64,000 bases of DNA from NCBI GenBank assembly GCA_049841135.1, contig JASGHK010000006.1, positions 1 to 64,000 on the forward strand, in the 5' to 3' direction. The position numbers were made by a program, and so were the translations under genes. Source of the DNA: JACRCT01 sp049841135 (lineage in GTDB: Bacteria > Myxococcota > Myxococcia > Myxococcales > UBA5297). Every line of letters starts with the position of its first letter. Positions within the stretch are counted from its first letter, which is position 1. A model generated the notes under the pieces. That model was given only the letters and a program-made list of their open reading frames with translations. It was not told where the DNA came from and did not search any database. This document shows positions 1 through 12,273 of the stretch, one piece after another.

Positions 1-817
1 GCTCCCGCCGCCGGTGCCCGAGGTCGTCGGGTTGCCGCAACAGGCGGTGGTGCGGTTGTTGACGAAGGTGGAGTTGTAGACGCGGAAGTTGGCGAACAGG
101 CCGCTGAGCCCGCCACCGTTGGCCGCGGCGTTGCCGAGGTCGCCTTTGCCACCGAAGGTGGTCTGGACGATCGTCACCGGCTCGGCCTGGAGCCGCTCCA
201 CCCGCAGCGCTCCACCGCCCTCGTCCGGCCCGGCGTAGCTCGCGGTGTTGTGGAAGAAGCGGCAGTTGACCACCTTCAGGCGCCCGCCGGCGACGCGCAC
301 CGCGCCGCCTCCCTCGGCGTCGGAGGTGAAGCCGTGGGCGAAGGTCAGGTTCTGCAGGGTCAGCCGCGGGAAGTCCTGGCCCCAGCAGTCGGAAGCTCGC
401 CCAGCCCAGCCGCTCGAGGCAGACGTCCTGGTAGAGGATCCGGTTCTTGCCGCCGCCGCTGAGCGTCACCAGCCCGCCGCCGTCGATGACCGTCTTCCTG
501 GCCCCCTTGTTGTTCACCTCGGCCTGGGCGTCGAGGGTGAGGGTGACGGGCGCCTTGCCGCAGTTGAAGGTGATGACCCCGCCCTTCCACACCGCGTCGA
601 CGAAGGCCTTCGAGGTGCAGGACTGCGGCGTGCCGTCGCCGATGACCGTGGTGGGCGCCGAGACGTCGTCGGGCAGGGCGTCGGCCGGCACATCGACCCG
701 GTCGGAGGTGCCTGCGGCAGGCAGGTCGTCGGGCATGGTGATGGGCGTGAAGGAGGCGCCGCCGCTGCAACCGAGCCAGAGGGTGAGTCCGCAGAAGAAC
801 GGCAGCGTCCGGGGCAC
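1..817 (-). CDS. Beta-helix / choice-of-anchor-Q lipoprotein, 3' end outside window, one frameshift
   Basis: Translation from a GTG at 815-817, preceded by an excellent ribosome site (AAGGAGGAG), gives a lipoprotein-type signal ending around LWLGCSGG, then a D/P-rich linker and the start of a right-handed beta-helix domain (VIDGGG, LTLQNLTFAHG, GGALRV, NSTFVNN patterns). Such proteins are exported and usually bind or process polysaccharide, or are surface anchored. The frame breaks at about 391-396, where GAGCTTCC (minus strand) replaces the GAGCTCC needed to read on into SDCWGQDF; one extra T explains it. The gene runs off the left edge, so its C-terminus is unseen. Family assignment is from pattern recognition, not a search. 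Confidence 0.7.
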   Translation of the reverse strand, partial: MPRTLPFFCGLTLWLGCSGGASFTPITMPDDLPAAGTSDRVDVPADALPDDVSAPTTVIGDGTPQSCTSKAFVDAVWKGGVITFNCGKAPVTLTLDAQAEVNNKGARKTVIDGGGLVTLSGGGKNRILYQDVCLERLGWASFRLLGPGLPAADPAEPDLRPRLHLRRRGRRRGARRRRAPEGGQLPLLPQHRELRRAGRGRWSAAGGAAPGRAGDDRPDHLRWQRRPRQRRGQRWRAQRPVRQLPRLQLHLRQQPHHRLLRQPDDLGHRRRE

Positions 818-1006
818 GGTCTCTCCTCCTTCGCTTCGCGAGCGGTCATCCTAGCTGGCCGGATGGCCGGTGCGGACATGGGCGCGATCGTCTCCGAGGT
901 CCTCGCGCTCCGTCGTCGACCCGAATTGGGGGTTGCTCGCTGGAGACAATTTCGGCACCTTGCGCGCCGCGCTCATCAGCCAGGTACGACAACGAGGCAG
1001 CGAGAC

Positions 1007-1327
1007 ATGGCCAAACTCATCCGGCTCCCCATCGTCGATCTCGCCAGGTGCAATGGATGCGGTGATTGTGCCGCGGCCTGCCCCACCGGAGCCGTGCAAG
1101 CCCCGCAGGGCGGGGCGTGCTCCCGGTGCGTGAAGTACTGCGTGTCGTTCGAGGTGCCCTGCAGCCGCGAGGTCCGGCCGTTCCGCTATGCGCTCTGCGA
1201 TGCCTGCGGCAAGTGCGTGAAGGCCTGCGCGAGCAGGGCCATCGTCTGGACCGCCGCTTCCTCCGCCCGTGAAGCCCAGGTTCCGACCAGGGAGTGCCGC
1301 GAGCCCGGTTTGGCCGACGTCGGCTGA
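1007..1327 (+). CDS. Small 4Fe-4S ferredoxin-like protein
   Basis: A 106-residue protein starting MAKLIRLPIVD. It contains a classical CxxCxxCxxxCP cluster motif (CNGCGDCAAACP, residues about 16-27), a middle cysteine group (CSRCVKYC, residues about 38-45) and a second CxxCxxCxxxC motif (CDACGKCVKAC, residues about 65-75). Two [4Fe-4S] clusters are expected, so it is probably a soluble electron carrier or a small subunit of a redox enzyme. No partner dehydrogenase is adjacent, so the redox partner is unknown. The ATG at 1007 is chosen because the long upstream extension of the same frame shows no ferredoxin character and a GAGG lies upstream. It converges on the next gene across a hairpin-rich 96-bp gap. 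Confidence 0.8.
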   Translation: MAKLIRLPIVDLARCNGCGDCAAACPTGAVQAPQGGACSRCVKYCVSFEVPCSREVRPFRYALCDACGKCVKACASRAIVWTAASSAREAQVPTRECREPGLADVG

Positions 1328-1331
1328 AGGA

Positions 1332-1420
1332 GGGCTTCGGGCTTCGTACGTCAGTACGTCGGGCACGGCAGCGCAGGCCGGCGGCTTGACCCGAAGCCCG
1401 GGGCCCGCAGCCCGAAGCCC
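1332..1420. terminator. Inverted-repeat cluster between convergent genes
   Basis: The gap holds GGGCTTCGGGCTTCG at 1332-1346 and the complementary CCCGAAGCCC at 1390-1399 and again at 1411-1420. These can pair into alternative long stems. Location between the stops of two converging genes suggests a bidirectional terminator. No clear U-tract is visible. Confidence 0.5.
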
Positions 1421-1423
1421 TGG

Positions 1424-2557
1424 TTATCCGCACCTGCCGTTCGCCAAGAAGCCCAGGACGGTGCGCAGCGCGCGCTCGGTCGCGTAGGTGAAGCCCAGGT
1501 CGCGCGAGTCCACCAGGTGGATACCCAGCCGCAGCGTGGTGAAGCGCAGGCCGAATCGCGCCGCCCGGTCCTCCTCGCGGGGATGGCTCAGGCAGAAGCG
1601 CAGGTGGCGCTCGACGCACTGGGAGAAGGCCGTATACGAGGGCTCGGAGTCGCCGGCGGGATCGCGAGCGCCCGCGGCGACTTGGTACGTGCAGTCCGGA
1701 CCTCGGCTGGCTTCGACGCGCAGGCCCACGATTCCCCAGCGCTCGGCGCCCGGAGCCTGGCGGGTCTCGTGCGACTCGCAGTAGAGGCAGTCCGTCGGGG
1801 TCCGCGCATCCGGGAAGGTGGCGACGACGCTCGCCGCCTCCTCGCCGGTCGGCTCCATCGAGAAGGACAGCCGCAGGCACTCTTCGCAGAAGCCACCCGC
1901 GAGCGCCGCGGACCACTCGCCGCAGCCCGAGCAGCGCTGGTCCGGGACCCAGTCGAGCTCCGCGCGTTCGAGCAGCTCGTCGCGGCGGACCGCCAGCGCG
2001 GCCTGCTCGGGAATGCCGGTGGCCACCGCCGCCGAGAGCGGAGTGTGGGGCAGGGGGAGCCGAGCCCGGGCCGCCGCGCGTAGCTGACCCTCGAGCACGT
2101 CGAGGGAGTCTCCCAACGACACCAGCAGCACGTCGCGGTCGCAGAAGCCGAAGCCCTGCGCCGTCCGGCGGGTGATGGCGGAGCAGAGCGCGGCCTGGGA
2201 AGCGGCGAAGGCAAGGGTGGAGTCCGAGTCCGTCCGGGAAGCCTCCTGCGCCGCGAGGACGCAGGCGTTGCAGGCGCTGGCCGCGTCTGCAGCAGACCAG
2301 CCGTCGGCGGGGCGAAACCCGGGGCGCCGGACGAACCAGTCGATCCCCCGAGCTGGTCGAGGGGCCGGGACCTGGACCCCAGCGGCTTGGCAGGACTCCA
2401 CCGCGGACCGGGCGCACTCGAGCGCGAAGGCGCGCAGCACGTCGGTGAGGTCGGAGGTCAGCCCGGCGACCTGCAGCGCCGGGCCCTCGGCGCTGGAGAG
2501 CGCGTCGAAGAGGGTCCGGGCGCGCCTGCCACCCTGGAATCGGACGGTCGCGACCAT
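1424..2557 (-). CDS. Hypothetical protein with CxxC zinc-ribbon-like motifs
   Basis: I do not recognise this 377-residue protein. It has no signal peptide and no membrane segment. In the C-terminal half there are cysteine pairs suggestive of a metal site: CSGCGEW, then FCEECLR about 13 residues later, and CLYCESHE further on. An FxxC/CxxC pattern also occurs near residue 100 (CNACV). The C-terminal 80 residues are rich in aromatic/charged residues (CVERHLRFCLSHP). The spacing of the central CxxC pairs is compatible with a treble-clef or ribbon zinc fold, which is inference. It lies just downstream of, and in the same direction as, the large metalloprotease gene. Confidence 0.6.
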   Translation of the reverse strand: MVATVRFQGGRRARTLFDALSSAEGPALQVAGLTSDLTDVLRAFALECARSAVESCQAAGVQVPAPRPARGIDWFVRRPGFRPADGWSAADAASACNACVLAAQEASRTDSDSTLAFAASQAALCSAITRRTAQGFGFCDRDVLLVSLGDSLDVLEGQLRAAARARLPLPHTPLSAAVATGIPEQAALAVRRDELLERAELDWVPDQRCSGCGEWSAALAGGFCEECLRLSFSMEPTGEEAASVVATFPDARTPTDCLYCESHETRQAPGAERWGIVGLRVEASRGPDCTYQVAAGARDPAGDSEPSYTAFSQCVERHLRFCLSHPREEDRAARFGLRFTTLRLGIHLVDSRDLGFTYATERALRTVLGFLANGRCG

Positions 2558-2732
2558 GGGCCGAGAGCTTACGCGTCCCGCGGGCGACCCAACGAAAAGA
2601 CCGGAGACCGCCGCGAGGCGATCTCCGGTCCAGATGGCAGCGGAGTGTCAGGGAGGCCTCCGACCCGGTGGAGAATGCCACGGGACGGACCCCCTCCCGC
2701 AGTTGGGGAGGGGGGCAGGGGGGAGGGCCCCG

Positions 2733-5700
2733 CTACTCCTCCTCGCCGCTGCTGCCGCCGCCGCCCATGGGCCCGCCGCCCAGGGTGGCGCCGACCTGCC
2801 GCAGGGTGTCGAGCAGCCCGACGTACTTGCTGAGCCTCCGCTTCGCGCGCCCCGTCGAGGATGACCGGCGAGCCGCTCGCGTCCAGGCTGAGCAGCGGGC
2901 GGCCGTAGGCGTCGAACTTGGGATCGCCCTGGCCGTCGCGGTCGACGTAGTACGTCACGGCCAGCAGGGCGTTGGCGTGCTGCAGCATGCGCGAGGCGAT
3001 GCCCTGGTCGATCTTCTTGAGCTCCTGGGTGCAGGTCAGGTCGTAGACCGTCTCCTCGCCGAACTTGCGCGCGACGTAGGTGTAGCCGGTGCGCGGGTCG
3101 GTGAAGCGCACCTGCTGCGCGTCGGGGATGCCGCTGGCGGCGATGGGGCCGTCCACGCCGTCGACGAACACGCGCAGCTTGTGCATCAGCGTCATGTCGG
3201 TGTTCTGCCGCGAGAAGAGCGAGGCGAGGATGGCCATGCTCGACTGCTGCGAGTAGCCGACGTTGGCGAAGAGGATGCGCCCCTGCGCCGCGGTGGGGAT
3301 GCACAGCTGCTCGCCGGTCAGGTCGATGAGCTTGGGCGAGAGCTGCTCTCCCGGGGCCGAGGTCGCCGGGACGTAGGTGCCCACCGTCTCCCAGTCCTCG
3401 GCGAGCAGGCCGCCCATCAGGCGGTCCACCGCGCGGGGCATGTCGTCGCGGAAGTTGATCTTCGAGAGCCGGTTGTCGAGGTAGTTCTCGCGGCTGATGG
3501 TGGAGAGCGTCGCCCGGCCGTCGGCGATGGCGCGGATGGCCAGCCCCTTCTCCAGGTCGAAGCCGACGTGGTTCGCCCAGTACTGGTAGTCCCAGCTGCC
3601 GCCGATGCCGTTGTCGAACTCGTCGGCGACGTAGCGGCCGTCGCAGATGCCCACCGAGAAGGCGGTCTCGGGGTCGCTGTAGGAGTCGCCTTCGTCGTAG
3701 ATGGACTGGGTCTGCCCAGGCCCGGTCCGCACCGCGTCGACGCGATACTCCATCGGCTCGGGCATCACCGCGGCGCGGTGGAAGAGGCTGAAGATGGCCT
3801 GGCCGGCCTGCACGTACGGCGCGAGGAGGTTGTCGAGCTCGCCCAGTCCAGGCCGTACCAGCCGATCTGCTTGGCGACCTGCCAGTGGTAGGAGCGCACG
3901 CGCTCGAAGACGCGGTTGATGGTGCCGGAGGACGGCGAGGTGACGAGGTACATGCGGTCGCCGCGGCGGAAGTAGCTCGCGGGGTAGCTCATCTCGTAGG
4001 CGCGCAGCTGGTTGACGGTCACCTCGTACGGGTCGGCACCGGCGTCGAAGGCCACGGCGTGCAGGTAGCTGTTCCCGTAGACCTCGCCCACGCGGTAGAC
4101 CCAGCGGGTGGCGCTGCCGCCGGTCTTGGCGTCGGCGCGGGTGCGGGACTTGAACATCGACTCGGTGGAACCCTCCAGGTTGCCGTCGACGAAGTCCTGC
4201 CAGGCGGCGACGTCACGCTGCGCCGGCGCGCAGACCTTGCCGTGGACGATGCGCCAGCCGCCGAGCCGCTTCTCCTCGTCGGTGGCGGGGCGGCAGCGCG
4301 CGGGGTCGAACACGTTCACCAGGCGCGCGAGCTTGGTGTAGGGGATGTTGAAGACGATCTTCTTGTTGCCGGCCTCGGGCAGGGCCCACTTGACCAGGTT
4401 CGACTCGGTCAGCTGGGTGAAGGCGAGCGGCTCCAGGTCCTGGGCGATGGTCGCCGCGAGCTTGGCGTCCTTGAGGCCCAGCGCCGCGGGGTCCACGGTC
4501 TCCAGCACCGCGCCGTAGACGCTGTTCATGGCGTGCTGGTCGTACTGGCCCAGGCCCACGGTCTCGGCGAACCGGTCGATCTGGTACTCCATCACCGAGG
4601 TGTTGCCGAAGTAGGTGATGGCCGGCCGGCTCTCGGCGTCCAGGCCCAGCTCGTCGGCGGTCTCCGGGTCCTTGTAGCGCGGGCCCATGCAGGTGTCGGT
4701 GCTCTTCTCGTCGCGGGGCTGCGCGCAGTCCACGGTCTCCTGCGCGGCCTTCTCGCCGGTGCGCAGCTGCCAGTACTGGGGGAAGTAGTTGAGGCTGTCC
4801 CAGCTGGACGAGAACTGGTGCCGCAGGCCCAGCGAGTGGCCGATCTCGTGGATGCCCAGGCCCTTGGTCGCCTCGAGCCACAGGTCCTTGTAGACGGCCT
4901 CGCCACGCGCCTTGGCGTCCAGGTCCTTGTACTTCGCCTTGAAGTAGCCGGCGAGCGAGGGGAGGTTGACGCCGCCGACGATGGGCGCCTCGGCGTCGAA
5001 CAGGTCATAGCCCATCGCCGCCAGCTTCTCGGACATGGCCTCGCGCCACAGCGCCATCCGGTTCGAGTCCATGCCGCGCAGCACCGAGGCCTGGTCGAGC
5101 AGCTTGTCGTCCAGGGTGCTGCCCGCGGTCATGCCCAGGAGGCTGCGGGCGCGCCGCGCGTCGATGAGCGAGGCCTCGAAGGGCGTGTTCCACAGCTTGC
5201 GGGCCCAGCCGTCGAACTCGACCTGGTTGGTCACCGCCTGGTACAGGTCCTCGCGGGTGCTGGCGATGAGGTTGAGCTGCTGGGCGGAGAGGTCGGAGGC
5301 GGGGGCCGTCTTGGCGAGGTCCAGCCGCTGGGCGAGGCCGGTCACGTTGAAGGCCTTCTCGGCCGCGGCGATCTGCTCGGCGCTCTTGCCCGAGGCGCCG
5401 AAGCCGCGCTCCAGGATCTTGGCGAAGGTCTGCGTCGGCACGCCCTTCATGTAGTCGTCGATGGTCAGGTCGCCCATGGCCACGAGCAGCGCATCGCGCT
5501 GGCGGGCGGCGGCGAAGGTGGCCGAGCGGCCCATGATGGTGGCGGTGACGCCGATGGCCTCGCCGGTGAGCGGGTCGGCGCCGATGTTGGCGACGCCGCC
5601 GTAGGGCGCGTGCGACTCGTTGGGCCAGTAGATGACGAAGTTCTTGCGCAGGTCGCCCAGGCGGGCGGCGTCGCCGGCCTCGCCGCAGGCCTTGTCGTCG

Positions 5701-7151
5701 TAGCCGCGCACCGGGTTGTGGCAGAGCGTGATGACGGTGTCGGTGGCCTTGGCGTCGTCGATGAGCCAGGCGCCGTAGCGCAGCATCACCTTGTCGGGGT
5801 TGAAGAAGTTGGCGTGGCAGGTGGCGCGGTCGCCGTCGCCGGTGCGGCGGCACTCGACCTCGCGGGCGGAGGCGAGGGCGTTGCGCATCAGCTGGTTCCA
5901 GCTCAGCAGCTGCTCCTCCATCACGCCGCGGACGGCCGGGGCGGCGGTGGCGGAGGCGTCGGCCGCGTCGAGCAGCTCGGCGGGGACCTCGGCGTTGGTG
6001 AAGTAGGTGACCGCGCGGATTTGCCGGTCGCGCAGCGGCAGGGTGCACTTCTTCTCGAAGACGTCGCACTGCGAGCCCTTCGAGCCGGCGTAGCCGGTGA
6101 CGGAGTTCTCGCACTCGTCGGCGGTGCCGTTGACGTCGGCGTCCGTGTTGGCCGTGCACTTGGCGGCCTGGTGGCTGTTGACCCAGTTGTTGTGGCGGAT
6201 CATGAAGCGGTGGAAGAGGGCGTCGGTGTAGCCGTAGCCCGGGTCCCAGCCCTGCTGCTGGGCGTTGCCCAGCAGGTAGTAGCTCTTCCCCGAGCCGCCG
6301 AAGTTGCCGACCACGTCCATGTAGGCCCGGGTGTTCTCCAGGCGCTCGAAGCTGTGGTTCGGGTCGACCTTCCAGAAGGCCATGCGCACCGTGGCCTCGG
6401 CCGGGTCGCAGGTGTAGTTGGTGGAGCCGGTGTAGAAGCCGTAGAGCACGCACTCGGGCAGGTCGCCGCCCGGGCTCTTCGGCGAGACGTAGTACATGTT
6501 GGTCACGTCGAAGTAGCCCTGCTCCACCTCGTCCATGTGCGGGGCGTTCGGGTCGCTGGGCTTGGTGACCGAGTAGGTCATCGGCGTCAGCTCCGCCCAG
6601 CCGAAGATCTTGCCGAGGAACATGTCGCCCCAGTTCGGGTCGAGCACCTCGTTGGAGCTCCAGTCCACGCGGAAGTACTCACGCTTGTTCCAGGGCCGGT
6701 CGGTCTCGTTCTCGACCAGCACGTTCAGCTCCTCGCCGGTCGATGGGTTGTACTCGCGGCGGACGTCGAAGTGCTCCTTGATGCGGAAGCTGGCGACCAC
6801 CGCGCCGTTGGGGGCCTTGGTGCGGTCGGCGCGGCCGTCTTCGCCCACGCCGGTCTGGTACGCCTTGCGCACCAGCAGCTTGTCCTCGGTGATCTCGAAG
6901 CGGATGCGATCGACGCCGCTGGTCGTCCCGATGCCCATGTGCGACTGGTTCACCGAGGTGTCGATGACGAAGTTGCGCCAGTAGAACTCGGGGTTGTCTT
7001 CGTCCTTGGCGATGTCGGCGATGAACCAGATCTTCTTGAGCTTGTCTGGCTTGGTCCGGTCGATGGGGTCGCGCTCCGACGCGCAACCGGCGACGAGTAG
7101 AGACAACAATGCTCCGAGGACCAGCCTGAGGCTGGAACGAGTATTGGCCAC
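2733..7151 (-). CDS. Giant zinc-dependent metalloprotease lipoprotein (HExxH, two frameshifts)
   Basis: About 1,470 residues once two one-base errors are bridged. The N-terminus has a lipoprotein signal ending LLSLLVAGC, so the protein should be anchored in the envelope. The metzincin-type site HEIGHSLGLRH lies near residue 770, followed by a Met-turn-like NTSVMEYQ about 100 residues later. This arrangement and the long flanking domains resemble the DUF5117/DUF4953 zinc-dependent protease family. The frame shifts at 3842-3844, where GGG instead of GGGG would restore GLDWGELDNLL, and at 2850-2853, where GGGG instead of GGG restores GRAKRRLSKY. The true end is SSGEEE with the stop at 2733-2735. 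Both breaks are at G runs, so miscounted homopolymers are likely. Substrate unknown. Confidence 0.8.
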
Positions 7152-7474
7152 GACGGCCTCCGCGATTTGTGGTGTTGCGCCCGGGTGTGCAATCGGCCGG
7201 CCAAATGGGTCGGACGGGGCGGAACCCCGCGGCGTTGCAGGGGGAATGGGCTCTTCGCGCGGAAAGTGTCAGCCGGGGCCGAGGGCGATCGGGGGCGGGC
7301 GATCGTTAGCGCGCTGGCGCCGGACTGCTTCAGGGTCTACCGCTCGCCGGGCTTCGGCGGTCCGTGGGCCGAGAGCCGAGGACCTCAGCCGGGAAGGCGG
7401 AGAGGGCGTCTTCGATCGACGCCCGGACTTCTTCGCGCCTGAGTGTCGAACCGCCAGCTCTTCTGGAGCCAGCA
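7152..7474. other. Gene-free 323-bp stretch upstream of the metalloprotease
   Basis: No convincing coding sequence on either strand. It must hold the promoter of the metalloprotease gene and the 3' flank of the next lipoprotein gene (both on the minus strand). I see no clear -35/-10 pair and no strong hairpin. Confidence 0.4.
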
Positions 7475-8089
7475 CTACGGGGCAAACGTCACAGCGTGGG
7501 CCAGGACCCGGTCGCTCTGGCCGGTGTACTCGAGGTCCAGGCTGAAGGCCCGCTCGCCCAGCTCGATGCCGGCGATGGCGTCGCAGACGGCCGGGTCGGG
7601 GCACTCCAGCAGGACGGAGTTGAGCGAATCGCGCAGGCGGACCGCGTTCCCCTCTCGCTCCATCTTGATGGAGTAGGCGCCGGGTGCGGCGCGGAAGGGC
7701 AGGGGGAAGCGGGTTCCGGCGGCGATGGGGTGCTCGGAGACGACGCGGACCATCCGCTCCCGCAGGCCGGGGTCGTCCATCAGCCCTTCGGGCACTGACT
7801 CGTTCCAGGACTCGATCTCCACCTCCTGGACGACGCCCCAGCGGAAGTGGAAGTCGCTGCTGGCGATGCTCGGGGAAAAGTGCCGGTCGACGCCGCTGAG
7901 GTCGACTCGGTAGCCGCGGAGGACCAGGCCCACGCTGCACTCACCGCAGTTGGAAGGGTAGTTCGGGGCGAGGTAGCCGCTGAGACGGTAGGTCGCGAAC
8001 TCGGAGGGTCCCCGGCTGCTGCAGGCGCCCAGCGAGATGGCGAGCACCGACGCGAAGAGGATGGAGCTGGGGATGCGATTCGTGGACAT
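7475..8089 (-). CDS. Hypothetical lipoprotein
   Basis: A 204-residue protein starting MSTNRIPSSILF, with a lipoprotein signal ending LAISLGAC followed by SSRG, so it is predicted to be lipid-anchored. The mature part has a CGEC pair near residue 48 and a second cysteine pair (LLECPDPAVC) near residue 165, possibly disulphides. The rest is beta-rich with no family I recognise. The upstream in-frame methionine 12 residues earlier is rejected because it would bury the signal peptide. The gene lies directly downstream of a 45-bp tandem repeat array. Confidence 0.65.
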   Translation of the reverse strand: MSTNRIPSSILFASVLAISLGACSSRGPSEFATYRLSGYLAPNYPSNCGECSVGLVLRGYRVDLSGVDRHFSPSIASSDFHFRWGVVQEVEIESWNESVPEGLMDDPGLRERMVRVVSEHPIAAGTRFPLPFRAAPGAYSIKMEREGNAVRLRDSLNSVLLECPDPAVCDAIAGIELGERAFSLDLEYTGQSDRVLAHAVTFAP

Positions 8090-8187
8090 GGATGCCCTCT
8101 GCCGAGCCAGCCCTACTGCGGTCAAGACCCGGGCGAGTATGGCCCGGACCTTCCGGATAGGGAAACGGCGTGAAGGTGGGCGACCGA

Positions 8188-8640
8188 GGTCCGGCGGCGG
8201 CTCGGGGCCAGGTTCCGAATGCTCCGAATCCGCGGTCCGGCGGCGGCTCGGGGCCAGGTTCCGAATGCTCCGAATCCGCGGTCCGGCGGCGTTCGGGGCC
8301 AGGTTCCGAATGCTCCGAATCCGGTCTCGGCGGCGGCTCGGGGCCAGGTTCCGAATCCTCCGAATCCGGGCTCGGCGGCGGCTCGGAGCCAGGTTCCGAA
8401 GGCTCCGAATCCGGGCTCGGCGGCGGCTCGGGGCCAGGTTCCGAATCCTCCGAATCCGGGCTCGGCGGCGGTTCGGGGCCAGGTTCCGAATCCTCCGAAT
8501 CCGCGGTCCGGCGGCGTTCGGGGCCAGGTTCCGAATGCTCCGAATCCGCAGTCCGGGCGGCGGCTGGGGCCAGGTTCCGAAGGCTCCGAATCCGGGGTCC
8601 GGCGGCGTTCGGGGCCAGGTTCCGAATCTTCCGAATCCGT
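8188..8640. repeat. Tandem array: ten copies of a 45-46 bp unit
   Basis: The anchor CCAGGTTCCGAA recurs at 8208, 8254, 8299, 8344, 8389, 8434, 8479, 8524, 8570 and 8615, spacing 45 bp with two 46-bp steps. Each unit holds two TCCGAAT-type heptamers and a GC-rich GGCGGC block. Units differ at a few positions (GC/CC/GG before TCCGAATC; GCTCGG versus GTTCGG). Because 45 is a multiple of three and the unit lacks stops, long artificial ORFs run through it on both strands. There are no unique spacers, so it is not a CRISPR array. It lies between the pyrophosphatase terminator and the lipoprotein start. Confidence 0.95.
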
Positions 8641-8666
8641 CTCGGTCGCTCGTCTCCCAAAGAGAA

Positions 8667-8693
8667 GCGCCCCCGGCCAGTGGCCGGGGGCGC
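8667..8693 (-). terminator. Strong intrinsic-type hairpin after the pyrophosphatase gene
   Basis: A perfect 12-bp stem (GCGCCCCCGGCC at 8667-8678, complement at 8682-8693) with a 3-nt loop, followed on the minus strand by TTCTCTTT. It lies 37 bp beyond the stop of the pyrophosphatase gene. Confidence 0.85.
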
Positions 8694-8729
8694 CGAAGCT
8701 GCGTCTGCTTTGGTTGCGTCTCTCGAGCG

Positions 8730-11345
<2,616 letters not shown>

Positions 11346-11423
11346 GTTCGAGCTCGGGGAAGAGGTCGTCACGGGGTGCGGGGCGGAAGGAAGGGCACGG
11401 GAACGGATGAGACAACGGAGGGC

Positions 11424-12185
11424 TCAGCTCACCTGGGCCGAGCGCCACCAGCGGGAGTGCTCGGTCTCCAGGTGCCGGCGGTCGGGGAAGCGGAAGTAGA
11501 GCATCTGCGACTGGTCGCCCACGTAGAAGCCCCGGCCCACGCTCCGGTAGAAGGCGTGGTGCGTGGGCATGCGCGAGACGGTCTTGGTGGGCTTCTCCTT
11601 CTTCTGGGCCAGCTCGTCCAGGCTCGCCAGGATGTTGGTCGGGTCGTCGTACGGCAGGTAGGCCGCCAGCCGGTCGCCTTCGCGGTCGAGCAGCAGGTCC
11701 GCGAAGAAGAGCTTGGGCAGGTAGAGCGGCACCTTCGGGTCGGTCATGAACTTGCAGAACGCCGAGGGCTTGAGCGAGGAGACGATGAGCGGGTTGATGG
11801 GGCTGAGCTCCTGGTAGAGGAACTCGTGCGCCGTCGCGCCGTCGTCGGGGGCCGAGGGGTCCAGCGACAGCACGCGCCCGTCGAGCGTGACGAGGTGCAG
11901 CCGCTTGAGGGCCGGCAGGTCGGCGTTCTCCAGGACGCGGTAGATGGAGATGTACTTGCTGCGCTTGGGGCTGCCGTCCGAGTGCGGCACGCAGCGCGAC
12001 TCGAGGTCGTGCAGGCGGAAGGACTCCGGCCGCAGCTTGCTGCGGTCGAGCTCGAAGAACATCAGGCTGCCGCGGGCCAGCTTGCGGGTGCCCGTGGCCA
12101 TGTAGTGGCCGAAGGCCTCCGGGTCCAGGTGTGACGCGACCAGAGCCTCGCTGCGGTAGCACAGCATGTAGAGCTTGATCTCCAC
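11424..12185 (-). CDS. Hypothetical protein, two-repeat architecture, paralogue of next gene
   Basis: A 253-residue soluble protein, no signal or membrane segment, starting MEIKLYMLCYRS. I do not recognise the family. Two internal segments look alike: residues about 14-46 (ALVASHLDPEAFGHYM then LMFFEL) and about 129-165 (PLIVSSLKPSAFCKFM then LFFADL). The C-terminal end (GFYVGDQSQMLYFRFPDR) matches the end of the neighbouring 286-residue protein (GLYLGDREHLVVWRMPQP), as does KPTKTVS against KKTKTLS. The two genes sit in tandem 86 bp apart on the same strand and are probably co-transcribed. Function cannot be stated from sequence. Confidence 0.65.
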   Translation of the reverse strand: MEIKLYMLCYRSEALVASHLDPEAFGHYMATGTRKLARGSLMFFELDRSKLRPESFRLHDLESRCVPHSDGSPKRSKYISIYRVLENADLPALKRLHLVTLDGRVLSLDPSAPDDGATAHEFLYQELSPINPLIVSSLKPSAFCKFMTDPKVPLYLPKLFFADLLLDREGDRLAAYLPYDDPTNILASLDELAQKKEKPTKTVSRMPTHHAFYRSVGRGFYVGDQSQMLYFRFPDRRHLETEHSRWWRSAQVS

Positions 12186-12273
12186 GGCGGCCTCCTGAAT
12201 TTCGGCCTCGGGCCCATGGATGGGACCCGAGGCCTATTGGGGTGAAACCGGCGACTGCGAAAAAACGGATTCG

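Noticed and set aside
3885..7100. Long open frame of 1,071 codons opposite the metalloprotease gene
   Set aside because: It mirrors codon bias of the real gene, has Val/Gly/His-rich nonsense composition and no domain; GC-rich antisense artefact.
8188..8640. Regular repeats resembling a CRISPR array
   Set aside because: Units are contiguous with no unique spacers, and no cas genes are near.
7941..8660. Open frame encoding a Pro/Glu/Ser repeat protein through the 45-bp array
   Set aside because: All frames of the array are open because 45 is a multiple of three and stops are absent; no signal, and it overlaps the lipoprotein gene. Kept only as an alternative in the findings.
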